Source: Stenogyne calaminthoides
Lineage: Eukaryota > Streptophyta > Magnoliopsida > Lamiales > Lamiaceae
Direction: 5' to 3'
Assembly: GCA_037126765.1 (NCBI GenBank)
Contig: JBBCBC010000033.1
Span: 8,136,085-8,200,084, forward strand
Length of the DNA: 64,000 nt
The notes beneath the pieces are model-generated. The model had not been told where the DNA came from, did no database searches, and was given only the letters and a program-made list of their open reading frames with translations. Numbering within the stretch: the stretch's first letter is position 1; each line of letters begins with the position of its first letter. Position numbers and translations under genes: made by a program. Below, piece by piece: positions 11,195 to 22,683 of the stretch.

Positions 11195-12950
11195 TGTGAG
11201 GTCCCGATTAAAACCGATTTTGCGCGTGCGGAAGAAAACATTTCATTTAATGCATATAAAACAGGGGTGAGGGCAGAGTGATTCCAGATTTTTCGCTTTT
11301 AAGAACAATGTGTGTTTTGCTTAATCGAATGCATATGGCAAGTAAGAACATAAAGCAGTAAAGAACACACGATTTTATAGTGGTTCGGAGTCCAACTCCT
11401 ACATCCACTCTTCCCTATCATCAGGGGCACCTACTTAACCAACTGGACTTAGTTTAACGTGTTAGTCCAACACCCAACAGATGTTTACGTAGTTCACACT
11501 CAAACGGGACTTATCACCCTCACGGGATCGCCTATAGATGTTTACCGAGTTCACACTCAAACGGGACTTATCTCCCTCACGGGATTGCTAGATGTTTACC
11601 GAGTTCACACTCACCTACAAACTTATCCTATCAAACTGATTTGGGTAAGGTTTGTTTGGTTTCCAACTATGGTGAGATTTTCCTTTACATTTGTTTAGCC
11701 TCAATGCTAAGGTTGGGAAAATCTCTCTAAGCTTAGGATACATCGTGGGTTGCTTAGATTGGGTTCTAGAACACTCTTTGAATATATGCGTGTATTTCTT
11801 GTTCAGTGTTCTATGGTGGGAATGCTTGAATATAAGGCTCTTGGCTCTGTAGCATCTTTTGCATATTCTCCACACATCCACACAAATAATGAAGGAAGAA
11901 CTTGTACTTATAGTGTGGATTTGAATGTTACCGTTGGATGGAGTCACATTCAAATCCATACTATTCTGTAGCTTCTTGCAGCTTTTTCAGGCTGGTTGTC
12001 TTCCTCTCGTTGTATCACGTCAGCTGATTCTAACGGCTATATTCCTCAATTCCTCGCCTTGGAATCATTCGAGGATTCTCGAGTCTCGGTGTCTTGATTC
12101 CATCCCGAGCCTTGGTCTATCGAGCCTTGGTGACTTCTCTTCCCGGACCTTGTCGTCGAGCATCTTGACACTCGAAATGGACCGAGTTCGATTCTTCGTC
12201 TTCGAACAATCGACCCTCGGTCACTAAGATTTCAAATAACTGATCATCGGTAGCGTTACGATTCTCGATGAATATCACTTCGATGACTTCTCTTGGATGA
12301 CTTCTTTTTGATCTGGTATCACATTTCTAGTTCTCGATATCGATTTCTTCTACTTTGATCCGATTAAATTCACATGATCGGATCGATATAGCATCAGTCA
12401 TCATATCGATATATCTGCATCATTAGTACATCGAGTTAGCATATTAGGTTAGCATATCGGTTTACATTATCGATCTCAATCAAGTCGATCTTGATCATCG
12501 CTCATCTTCATATCTCGATCTCGATCACGTCGATCTCGTCGGTCTCATCTGCTCTCTTACGATCTGCAACCTTCTCTTCGATCTTACGGTCGGTTTCTTT
12601 ACGATCGGCTTATGCGCTCTTCGATCACCGGATCGGATAAATGCATTCTTTCTTCCGTCATCTAATCAGTCATCTGGTCATCCGTCATCGATCTTCCGAT
12701 CACCGGCTTAACTTTTTTTTTTTCTTCGATTTTGCTCGGTTATCGCTTAACTCCGAACTCATCTTACTCATCTGATCTCGATCAGTCTCGTCTGCAACCT
12801 CGTCAGATCTCGATCATCTACATCTGATTTTGTGAGTTCCCCCTCAATTTGTTCTCTCGTTCCCCCTCAACTTGTTATCTGTAGATTAACTTCAAAAGCA
12901 CAAGTTGATAATGTTTTGGCATAATTCATCAAAACTAAAATATCCCAACA
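11195..12950 (-). mobile_element. solo LTR inserted in the E2 5' LTR
   Basis: Starts 'tgtgaggtcccg' and ends 'aaaatatcccaaca' on the plus strand, so it is TGTTGGGATA...CCTCACA on the minus strand. It is flanked by identical 5-bp copies 'ggtta' (11190-11194, 12951-12955). The uninterrupted site, 'agttggttagttggtgcc', is seen in the E2 3' LTR at about 19728. No PBS, PPT or coding sequence is inside. It belongs to a branch related to the E1/E2 LTRs ('ccccctcaacttgtta' near 12860) and is also close to the LTR at 44075. Confidence 0.9.
11479..11620. repeat. ~55-bp tandem repeat in the solo LTR
   Basis: 'agatgtttac.gagttcacactc' starts at 11479, 11536 and 11590, with 'gggacttatc.ccctcacggga' between copies. 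The E1 LTR has one copy at about 7338. The array lies exactly where the related LTR at 44075 has its assembly gap. Confidence 0.85.
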
Positions 12951-13410
12951 GGTTAGTTGGTGCCCCTGCTGATAGGGAAGAGTAGACATAGGGCAAGTTG
13001 TCCGAACCACTATAAATCTTGTGTGCATTTACCTGCTTTACACATCTTTCACACTACCTGTTTAACTACTGCATGCATATTCTAAGTCTGAATCAGATTT
13101 GTACCAAGCAACTGATCTGATCAGTTTGGCACTTTGTCATCTGATCCGATACAGATAACTTAGAACCTGATTTAGTAAACTGGTTTTTCACACGGGTTAA
13201 ACTTGTCTTCCGCACATCAATTAAGTTGATAGATACCGAACTGATCTGCTCTCAGGCGATCAGTAAGTTGGATATCAGTCCAAACTGATTCACTCGCACT
13301 CTGATTAGGAAAACTTGCTTATTACACCTGATCCCACGAAAAAGTTTCAGAAGTTTATTCACCACTCCCCTCTAGACTTCTGCCTCACAAAAACCCATTC
13401 GAGACCTACA
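12951..13410 (+). mobile_element. E2 5' LTR, right part
   Basis: Resumes after the solo LTR with the duplicated 'ggtta' and matches 19730-20185 of the 3' LTR nearly base for base. It ends 'gagacctaca', three bases before the PBS. Confidence 0.9.
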
Positions 13411-13412
13411 AG

Positions 13413-13424
13413 TGGTATCAGAGC
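13413..13424 (+). other. E2 primer-binding site (initiator tRNA-Met)
   Basis: Perfect 'tggtatcagagc' two bases after the LTR end. This shows E2 was a genuine retrotransposing unit rather than a random fragment. Confidence 0.9.
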
Positions 13425-13548
13425 AGTGGTTCTACAGAACCCTGCCTTTGAGTATCATCGATTCTTGAGGAAGAACAATTGTGGTCACTTGAACAGATCT
13501 TGAAAAACCTGTTTTAAAACTCATCTATTTTCAAAACTCACATTCATC

Positions 13549-14660
13549 ATGGATAATATGTATCATGATTTGCCAAGTTCAACGTTGATGAGTATGCTGA
13601 CTGGAAGATCTTTATGGGGAACCATTTGGGTTCTATCAGTAACAGAATGATAGAAGTTCTTGAACGAGGATCGATTATAATCTATCATACAAATCCATCT
13701 AATGAAAATAGAGATACAGATCATGTCGTTGGTGCATATGTCAGAAAGAGTCCTTCGCTGATGGATGCTAATGAAACAAAGCTATCCAATCTGGATACAT
13801 TAGCCAAAAATCTCATCATGAAGACGATGGACAAGAAAACAAAGGAGAAAGTCACGTACCTGCAGACTGCTAAAGAAGTATGGGATACGTTGGCTGAAAT
13901 ATGTCAAGGGAATGATCTGATCAAGGAAAGCAGACTTCAAGCTGAGATGGTTAACTTCGAAAAACTCAGAATGTTACCAAATGAGACCATCAATCAGTTC
14001 GATGGAAGGATCACGATGGGAGTCAACAGACTTCGTGATCTGGGCCGAGTAATGTCAGATAAGGATATTAATTATAAGATTCTGAGGTCCCTGCCGAAGA
14101 AATGGGACATGAAGGTAACGATGATCAAGGATTATCATGATATTGCTAATCTGAAGCCAAGCAACCTGTTACCCAGTTTGAAAGCTCACGAATATGATCT
14201 GATTGAGAGGAATCCTGGATCAGAAGAAGTTCCTGCTAAAGATGCATCAAATTCATCAAAAGCTGTTGCATTTTAGGCAACCAGAAGCAGTGCAAGAATG
14301 CCTGAACCAGTAGGAAGGATTGTGAGTTAGGCTGAAGAAATTGCTTTGCTGACCAGAAAGCTGGAAAGGTCGAATGTTCAAATGGGAAAGTATCGGAAAT
14401 TCTATCGAGACTATCAGAACAACAGAGGAATAAATAGGAGATCTACTGACAGATCACAAGAAATGAATCGTTCTAATGGCAGAAGAGATGATCATAGATA
14501 TGACCGCAGAGAAGAAAAGAGAGATGATCGTTCTAAAGATAGAAGAGACGACAGATCAGATAGAAGAAGTTCTGATTACAGGCAAACTGGGAAGTCACCT
14601 GCCAGATCCTATAGAAGAAATGATTCACCAGACAAATTTCCAGAAAACTCTCACGCTACT
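13549..14660 (+). pseudogene. E2 Gag, lacking zinc knuckle
   Basis: Capsid-type Gag of a pol-less element. The natural start is probably ATG 13549 ('MDNM'); the frame shifts near 13575, apparently by a one-base loss in an A run. From 13590 the reading is open, with 'DEYADWKIFMGNHLG', 'TAKEVWDTLAEICQG' and 'INYKILRSLPKKWDMKV' (UBN2 family). Two in-frame TAG stops follow (14274, 14328). The same frame then continues through an Arg/Asp/Ser-rich basic region (14346-14630). It parallels E1 gag up to 'DSPD', just before the zinc knuckle, and there jumps to aORF upstream sequence. The nucleic-acid-binding knuckle, coiled coil and all of pol are absent. Confidence 0.85.
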
Positions 14661-14714
14661 CTTCGACGCGATTCAAATCTTTTCACTCTTAATCTTCTAA
14701 ATCGATTTTTTCTG

Positions 14715-14966
14715 GTAATCTATCCATGTTCATATATGTACTTATACTAGGGATATAGGGTATATGTATATGTTGTACTATTCATATGTTCATGTTTTAA
14801 TGGATTTAATTTGCTATATGCTTAACACTCTGAAAATTATGAACAATATGCATATTTGGGGATATTATTTGTGCAAATGCTTCACATATTGCCCTACTGC
14901 ACTTCGTATTGTTTAAAATCATTCGGGTTTTGTAAAACCTAATTTAGAGTGTGTATGTGTTTGCAG
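14715..14966 (+). other. candidate intron upstream of the E2 aORF
   Basis: Donor-like 'ctg|gtaatc' at 14715 and acceptor-like 'gtgtttgcag|aa' at 14966 delimit 252 bp of AT-rich text. A 'ctaat' branch-like motif lies about 27 bases before the acceptor. The first aORF ATG follows three bases later (14969). The signals are only sequence matches; E3 shows no equivalent intron. Confidence 0.45.
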
Positions 14967-14968
14967 AA

Positions 14969-17900
14969 ATGGCAACTTCAAAGGCTACCCCTGAAGTATG
15001 CGATTATGTTTCGATGATAAAAGATGTCATCGATGAAAAATATGTCATTTTCACGACAACCAAAAATCCAGAATCCCTGGAAATCCTGGATTGCCTCCGT
15101 CAGTGTGGGCTGGAGCAATTTTGTTACAGACACTTAGACAGTGTCTTCATCACTGAGTCCTTAGAGTTCTTGCGAAACTTGAAGGAGACAGACAACAAAG
15201 AGCTCTATTCCTTTATTGGAGGAACGAGAATAGAAGTAACCAATTATGATCTGCAACGGATCTTTGCCCTACCAGCAGGCAGGAACGCTCCAGATGAGTT
15301 CACGACTGGAATGACGGACAAAGAGTACCTTCAAAAAGAGCTCCTAAGGCCAGCCAACAACACTCATATCACCAATGTGAAGCAGCTCTACCTAAGGAGG
15401 AAGTATAGATTACTCTTTGAGATTATCTCAAAGGTAATTATGGGGATTGCATTCAGTCCTGATGCCCTAACCCAGCAGAAGCAGAGTGTAATGACTGCAA
15501 TTATCGAAAAAACACAGGACATGAACTGGGTAGGATTGTTCAAGCATAGGCTACTGCAGGAGATGGACAAATTTATGATTAATGAGAAGAATCATGTGGT
15601 GTTGTCCAAGAAAATATGCAACATCCACAAAGTCTCCATCATCCTAGCTGATAAGCTTCCTGACTACAGATGGTCAAAACAAGGCAGAAAGGCTTATCCG
15701 CCAAAGTTCAAGGCTCTTCTCTCCAAAGATGAAGAGTTATCAAGACAAAGAGAAGATGATCATGTACCCTACGTGCCCAAGACAAAGAAAGACAAGGCAC
15801 ATGCTTCAGTTGTGTAATCTGAGGCACAAGGTCAACCTCGCAAGAGACCCATAAAGAGGAAGAAGATGGCAACTAAGCCTTCTAAAAAAGCTGAAGATAT
15901 GAGTGAGAAACGTCAAATGAAGCTCACTACAATGCTTCCAAAGAAGAAGGGTCTGCCATCTGGAGGCCTATGGGATGAAGATAGTGATGTGGAGATCTTG
16001 GAATCTTCTGGAGAGCAACATGAGGAACAGGTTGTGGAGGAAGCTGGTGGAGAACTAGCTGGAGCGACTGGTGTGAACTCTGAGCACAAAGTCAAGACGG
16101 AAGGGATCCGCAATGTAAGAAGGGCGAAGTTCGGTCGATAGATGTTGCTACTATTGTTGGAGATGAAGAAGGTGAAGGTGGAGAAGAGGAGGAAAGGCTG
16201 GAAGAGGCCCAGGATGAGTCAGAACCATCTGATTCTGCTCACCTGAGTTCTCTATTTAAAGGAGGAGAAGCTACTCACTTACCCAGATCACCCACTCCCC
16301 CATCACCACAACCAGAAATCACCCTACCTTCACCCCAGACAAATCACCCTACCTTCACCCCCAGACAAACCACTCCCACAATAACCCCAGCTCAACCAGA
16401 AATTCCCACATCTGAGCCAACCCCACCTGTAGAAACCACATCTGCAGAAATTCAACCCGAGGCTACCCAACTATAACTTGCTCAACCCCCTCAACCTGAG
16501 ACATACATAGAAGTCACTCCAGATATCCAAACGGCCAGGCAGAAAGCCTTGTTTGTCTCAGTTGTCCACAACCCATTCAACACCAGAACTATCTTTGAAA
16601 CTCCTGAGCCAAAAAAACCAGTGATCAAATTCTTGAGGAGACGGGTTGAAAACTACCTGAACAGACATTATTCAGATCTGATTGATCATCCAGGTGTTCG
16701 AAAGCAGGTAGCTGATTTTCTCTTTTGGAGGGATATCAGGCTACGAAATATTGAAGATTTTCTAATGGCCCTGGAGGCAATGGGGAATGAAGAGTTCATG
16801 GAACTGGAGCTTAAAATGAAGAATCTGGCAGGTGTGGCGAGTGCAGCAGATTTGGCAACGGAGGATGATGTTGCCTGTTTGGTTAACAAATTGTTGGGCT
16901 TCCTAGATATTGAAGAAAAAGATCAAACAACCTGGGAATATGGGCAAGCTGCCGATGAAGCAGTTGAGGGTGAAACAGGTGAGACCCTAACTGGTGAGGA
17001 GCAACATCTGCATCGATGGTAGTGGTTCCGCCTGAAACCCTAGACCAAGTTTCGACGACTGTTCTGGATGGGGTAAAGGCATATGTGGAAGCTCAGTTCA
17101 ACGTTCTAGCAGCTAATCTGTTGAATCAGATGGAGGAGAGAACCAAAAAGTTGGTTGAATCTGAGAGGAATCAGAATTCCACAAAACTGGTGGAAATGCA
17201 CTCTGAGGGTTGCTGCAACAGAGATGAAGAGGGTGGAACTGATGATGGAAAAATTGGGATTCGAAGTCTTCATGCTTTCCGATGTCAGAATACTTCTTGA
17301 TGAGGCATACAAATCCCGAATGCAAGCAGATTCAAGCTTTGAGGCTGTTGTGAAATGTTTTTAAACCTCTGTATGTATTGCAAAAAAGGCCCTGGAAGAA
17401 GCTGTATCAAAAATGCTTGGACCTGCTCCATCTACCTCATCTGTTCAGATCCAATCTATGGAGGTAGAGGATCTTAAGAAGGGGATGCTTTCTCAATTCG
17501 ACAATCTGGAGAAGAATCTCATAAAGCTTTTTGATGCAACCAAAAAGGGGGAAGGAGAACAATCAGAAAAACAAGCTGCTCCGTCTGGTCAATTGACTCT
17601 GGTGTCTGCACCCAGACAAGTTGGTGAAGCTACTGAAGTTCAAGACACTGAACTAGCCGAGTTGTTCACAACCATTGAGGAACATACCAAACAGCTGGAC
17701 ATTCAGGACAAGGCCATGTCTGAACAGAAATATGCATTGATAGATCTAATTGCCAGAGTTGATAAAATTGAGGACTTCTCCTCAACTGTTCAGAAAAGGA
17801 TGCAGACAGAAGAAGAGGCAAGGAGTCTGGAGTTAGCAAAGAAACTTGAGGAAGAAGAAGCAGCAGAGGCAGAAGCTGAGAGAAGAAAACAACTGAAGGG

Positions 17901-18468
17901 AAAGCAGACAAAGCGACCTGTCATTTAGAAAACTGTTGTAACAAGATTTGAACTGTTGTTATCAAAGGAACAGATAAGGGAGCAAGAAGATCAGGTTAAA
18001 AGAAGAAAGGTCATCACAGAGGCTACCAAGAGGAAGAAGCTGAAGGAAGCAGCAAGCCTAGACCGAGCATTCAAAAGAAAGCAGAAGAAGAAGGCTGCTG
18101 CAGGTGAGGACGAGACCTGGGTTGAAAATTCCTTACCTTCTACTATCAACGACATCCTGGTCTACAAAGAAGACCTTTATGATACGTGGAGAGTAATAAA
18201 GAAAGACTGGCTCGAGATAAAGTATCTAGTATTCTACAAGGAGGTCATGAAGGAAGGGCAGAAAATGGTGTTGAGACCCACTGCTCCGAGGTACGAATAT
18301 CTGACCCCTCCTCTTAAAAAGAATCAAGAGTACAACCCAGTGGCATTCAAAAGATCATACATTGATGCACTGTAAAGAGGGAACATCATTGAAGAGGATC
18401 GCCAGAAAGAAGTGCTCAGAAGGATGTACGACATTTTCCAAATTCCTGAAGGCATGAGAGATAAGTAA
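14969..18468 (+). pseudogene. E2 additional ORF (aORF), plant-transposon-protein-like
   Basis: Function unknown. The reading is about 1166 codons, broken by stops (15815, 16474, 17926, 18373) and by frame changes near 16134 and 17020-17400. The clean first 283 codons contain 'GGTRIEVTNYDLQRIFALPAG' followed by 'LRRKYRLLFEIISKVIM' and 'NWVGLFKHRLLQEMDKFM'. From memory, this pattern resembles the 'putative plant transposon protein' domain. A basic patch (15835-15870), an acidic segment and a Pro/Thr-rich linker (16260-16500) follow. Then come a helical region, a Glu/Lys/Ala-rich coiled coil (17413-17925) and a C-terminus with 'DWLEIKYLVFYKEVM' and 'LTPPLKKN'. No signal peptide or membrane helix is visible, which argues against an envelope protein. 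The E3 aORF has the same order and nearly the same length. Confidence 0.7.
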
Positions 18469-18679
18469 GAGATCAGAAGATGAGTCTTAGATCAGATGTT
18501 AGGTAATTTTACTTATCATTTCTTGTACTTGTAAACTGCAATATTGTTCAATGAAATGATTTACCTTTCTGATCTTAAGATAATGTCTCATTATCTTCTG
18601 ATTTATGTTTATGTTCTTTACATTTCTTGGTATCTGTTTTTCTGATTAACTGTTTTGGTTCCTTCAAAAAGGGGGAAAT
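18469..18679 (+). other. E2 aORF 3' region and polypurine tract
   Basis: T-rich text with 'cttgtacttgtaaactg' and 'aatgaaatg' resembles a plant 3' end. It is followed at 18665-18679 by the purine run 'caaaaagggggaaat' directly before the LTR, the expected plus-strand primer. E3 has the same arrangement. Confidence 0.75.
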
Positions 18680-20189
18680 TGTTGGGAAATTTGTAGTTTT
18701 GATGGAATTTTCAAAAGAGATGTAATAGGACCAGTCAGACCTGTTAGCTGACTGATGAATTAGAAATCAGGATAGGATGACCAGCTGAGATGTATAGACA
18801 ACTGATATAATAGATAGGTCACATATTGAGGGGGAACTCAATATGTAGAGGTTAAGTCTTGAAGAAGATCTGAAGATCAGCTAGTCAGACAATCAAGTGA
18901 AGATCAGGTGACAAGCTGAAGACTACGAAGACCTGAAGATCAAATGACCACCAGGTAACAAGACCAAAACACCAGAACACCTACGTCAGAAGAATGAAGA
19001 AGAGTCTACAAGTTGTGCTAAGACAATCTGCATCAGAAGACTCGATCAGGTAGACTGATTAGTCTGGACTGATTAGGTCAGCTCAAATCAGGTGACAACC
19101 GAAGGTTCACCAAGTCATACGAGTTAATCAGACAAGAAGAATGTCAACCTAAGTTGGTAAACCAAAAACTGAATAAGTGTACTTGTTAACCAATGAGAGC
19201 TAGACACGTAAGTACGGAGCTGACAAGTGTGGGATTCGGCGGATCACAGTCAAACGGCTAGAAAGGACAAGCTTACATGCTTTCGGCTATGCCGCCTCTG
19301 CGCACGTCGAATCAAACCTGCAAACCTACCTAAAATCGATAGAAATTCAAATTGCTCTCCAACAGCTAATTCGATTTCGTGCCTATATATATGGGATCAA
19401 ACCTTCATAGTAAGGTTACGGAAATTATCATCAAGCTCAAGCTATCTGCAATTTCCGTAAGAACACACAAATTGAAGAATATTTTCTAAGTGTTCATCCC
19501 ATAGTTCTTAGCATAGGAATCTTATCCTTTAGATTTAGGCTACCCATATACTAGGATAGATTTCCAGTTGGAACACAACAAATCTTATACCCAAACCAAG
19601 TGTTAAGTTAAGTTTGTTTAGCAAGATTTCAGACTAGGGTTTCTAGTTCTGACTTCTGGGATTGGTTGAGTGAGAACTCTTGAAACATCTATTGTACTGT
19701 GTTAGACTAACAGATTAATCTAAGTCCAGTTGGTTAGTTGGTGCCCCTGCTGATAGGGAAGAGTGGACATAGGGCAAGTTGTCCGAACCACTATAAATCT
19801 TGTGTGCATTTACCTGCTTTACACATCTTGCACACTACCTATTTAACTACTGCATGCATATTCTAAGTCTGGATCAGATTTGCACCAAGCAACTGATCTG
19901 ATCAGTTTGGCACTTTGTCATCTGATCCGATACAGATAACTTAGAACCTGATTTAGTAAACTGGTTTTTCACACGGGTTAAACTTGTCTTCCGCACATCA
20001 GTTAAGTTGATAGACACCAAACTAATGTGCTCTCAGGCGATCAGTAAGTTGGATATCAGTCCAAACTGATTCACTTGCACTCTGATCAAGCAAACTTGCT
20101 TATCACACCTGATCCCACAAAAAAGTTTCAGAAGTCTATTAACCCATCCCCTCTAGACTTCTGCCTCACTAAAACCCATTCGGGACCTA
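18680..20189 (+). mobile_element. E2 3' LTR
   Basis: Begins 'tgttgggaaatttg' after the PPT and ends 'cgggaccta', where the 5' LTR has 'gagacctaca'; the final CA is lost. A TATA-like 'ctatatatatggg' lies at about 19384. It is complete otherwise (about 1.51 kb) and serves as the reference for the broken 5' LTR. On the right it abuts E5 gag, so E2 appears to have inserted into E5. Confidence 0.9.
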
Positions 20190-20806
20190 GGGCATGGTCG
20201 ATTCCGTCTTATTCATATTAAAGTTTACTACGAAACTCGAATATGAATCGGAAAGCGATTGAAGAATGGCGTAAATAGCAACATTGGTCTTGAGCTCAAT
20301 GCCCATACGACCAATTTTCTCGATTAGCCATATCATCTTCAACACATGAGGGGAAACCTTCCCTCCTTCAGAGAGTCGCCATCTAAACAAATCTCTCATC
20401 ACTTCATAAATCTCGGAACGAGATTCAAAATCAAAGAGATCCATCAAATGCTTGATCATCTCAAAGGGAAGCATCTTCTCATGCTGCCTTTGCAATTCGA
20501 GAATCATCCCGAGTAGCATAAACACTAAGCCTGGGAAGCATCTTCTTGATGCTTCTTCTGAGCTTCGGCGTCAAACGCCTCAGCTTCTTCAGTACCAATC
20601 TCCGGGGTAGTAGGAATTAGCGTGTCCAACACGTACTCAATCTTTTCTTTCCTGAGCACCAAACGAACATTTCGGTGCCAGTCGAGAAAATTTGGCCCAA
20701 CCAATTTGTTTGTTTCCAAAACACTTCTCAATGACAAGTTATTCGTTTCAACAATCCTAGAGAAATAAAATAAAATGAGAATTAAACACATAATTCCTAT
20801 GATCAA
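20190..20806 (-). pseudogene. E5 Gag (UBN2), truncated by E2
   Basis: Minus-strand capsid protein of an older copia element. Positions 20525-20806 read 'LVGPNFLDWHRNVRLVLR' and 'EYVLD', the N-terminal copia Gag signature. Positions 20187-20525 continue with 'RQHEKMLPFEMIKHLMDLFD', 'SEGGKVSPHVLKM' and 'SYSSFVVNFNMNKTE'. A stop separates the two parts at 20525. The protein ends abruptly where the E2 3' LTR begins. E4 (40380-40980) holds a more decayed copy of the same gag. Pol of E5 is not present left of E2. Confidence 0.85.
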
Positions 20807-22683
20807 TATTCAGCAATCAAAATAAACGTGGCCTTTTAAATTTTTCTTGTTTCCATTATTTTCACATATTCAACGACCTCATCGGAAGAATACGAATTTA
20901 TATCTAATATAAATTTTAATGGACTAGGATCCACGTTCTTATTACTACAACATCTGCTTTGGCTGATTGTTGTAATAATAAAACTGGTAGTTCTCTAAAC
21001 CAATTGCAAAATTGTAACTCCTAGTTGATTGTGCCTAGCTCAATCGAATGTCACTTAACTTTCGTTTCCCTGCTTTGGCTGGTGAAACAAAGTCAAGTTG
21101 GTTTACAACCATCAAGCGGCAACAACACGTGTCCCTATAAAAGTCCCGATAGATGTAGATCCGAGCAAAAGACTTTGGTCTTAAATACCCATTGAAACGA
21201 AATCTTGTTTACTTTTAATTTTGATGGAAGACATCTTATCAAATTAATGAGAAAACCATATTTTAGTGAGGAACGTTTTAAAGGCGGGGTATTAATTGCT
21301 TAATCGAGATCCATCATACTTTCTATATCATATTTGAGCAAATATTTGGGCGCCGCCTACCCAAACATGAAATACACGAACTAAAAAATAGTTGGGCGCC
21401 GTCTACCCAAACATTTAATACGGTCCGACAGTTATTGGGAGCCGCCTACCCAAACAGATAAAAATGCGGTCTATAAGGGGTTAACAAATTAAATCAAATT
21501 TAATGCACAAGTTAACCAAGTGGGATTTGACATCGTCTTAAGATAAATTATCCAAATTCAATTTCAATTTTAATTTTAAGATTATCAAATATTAATTATT
21601 AATCTAATTAATAATTAAGTTAAATTAAAACAGTTTCAAAATTAAGTTTTATTAACTTTAAAATATTTTAATTTCAATTTTAATTTATTTTGTCAAGGGC
21701 TCATGTGAAAATTTCAAAAATTGCACTGAAGGGCATGTCCAATAATCCAATTTCGGCACAGTCCTTCCCTTAATTATTGCCCGGTTTCCAAAATAGTTTT
21801 CCAATCGGTTCAACCGGTATCATCCAAACATCCAACAATTCATCATAGTTCATTAGAATTATTCCAAATAATTCACGAAAACTATTCCAACTATTGGGGT
21901 TTAGAAAATTAAAGTTTATCATTTCTAAAGCAAAAACCCAATTCAAGATTGAACCATTCGAACAGACCAAAACTCAAGAACACAGCGAAGAGCACGACGG
22001 GACCATGGAGCCAAAACACTGCACGCGTGTGTCCCCGTCGCCGCTAGGCGCATGCGGGCAACTCGCCTCTGCGAGCGAGATAGTGAGGGACGCGCGCGGA
22101 GTCATGGTCGAAAGTTAATCGAATGCAAAAACCAGAGAACATCGGGACAATCGACTCAACGGCGCGCCGCCACTAGTTCATCTCGATTTTAGTAGCGCGT
22201 CGCCTTGGATTGCGTAGGGACGTACTCAACGGTCAATCCCCCTCAACGTTCAAAACCGGACAACAACTATTGGGACGAATCGGTGGCGCACCATCGTGAA
22301 TCGAACGATTTTAGAGGCGGACCCTTCGAGAAAAGAGATGGTTCAGTGACTCATCGTCGTCGAAACGTGTGGAACAACATCGTCGCGAATCGAATCCCTT
22401 GGGTGGTAACGCGGGTTCACGAGAACGGCGCAAGGCCACCCACTCGAGCGCCATCGCGGGTCACCCGTGATGCCGGGGATGCACGTCGAGGAAAAGGGTG
22501 AGCGGCGATTGGGGTTTCCTAGAAACCTTAAGAAGACGAACCAGATGAAACAAATTGGGTTGTGTTTATCTAATATGCAATGCCCCTAAATCAAACAACT
22601 AATATATGGTGCGGTCAAAACATACGACCGTACCAAGCAGTTTATAAAAAAATTAATTTTATAAACCTGAAAATATGCAATCA
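20807..22683 (-). other. E5 long untranslated leader
   Basis: Non-coding leader of E5, homologous over its length to 40981-43034 in E4. It has an AT-rich part next to gag, three 'TTGGG..CCCAA' hairpin repeats and a CpG-rich part (about 22000-22510) with 'cgtcgcc' and 'gaatcg' words. The open frame at 22205-22501 (plus) is a by-product of this composition. E3 interrupts it at 22684, before any PBS. Confidence 0.65.
21346..21453 (-). repeat. triple hairpin repeat in the E5 leader
   Basis: Three copies of a 19-bp motif, TTGGGCGCCGCCTACCCAA or one-base variants, at 21346, 21392 and 21435. Each is self-complementary at its ends (TTGGG with CCCAA). The same triplet occurs at the same place in E4 (41536-41644). 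Confidence 0.8.

Noticed and set aside
11459..12227. Plus- and minus-strand open frames of 73-114 codons
   Set aside because: They lie wholly inside the solo LTR and its tandem repeat.
22205..22501. 98-codon plus-strand open frame in CpG-rich DNA
   Set aside because: It lies in the non-coding leader of E5, opposite to the element's sense. The equivalent place in E4 has different frames and no shared protein.
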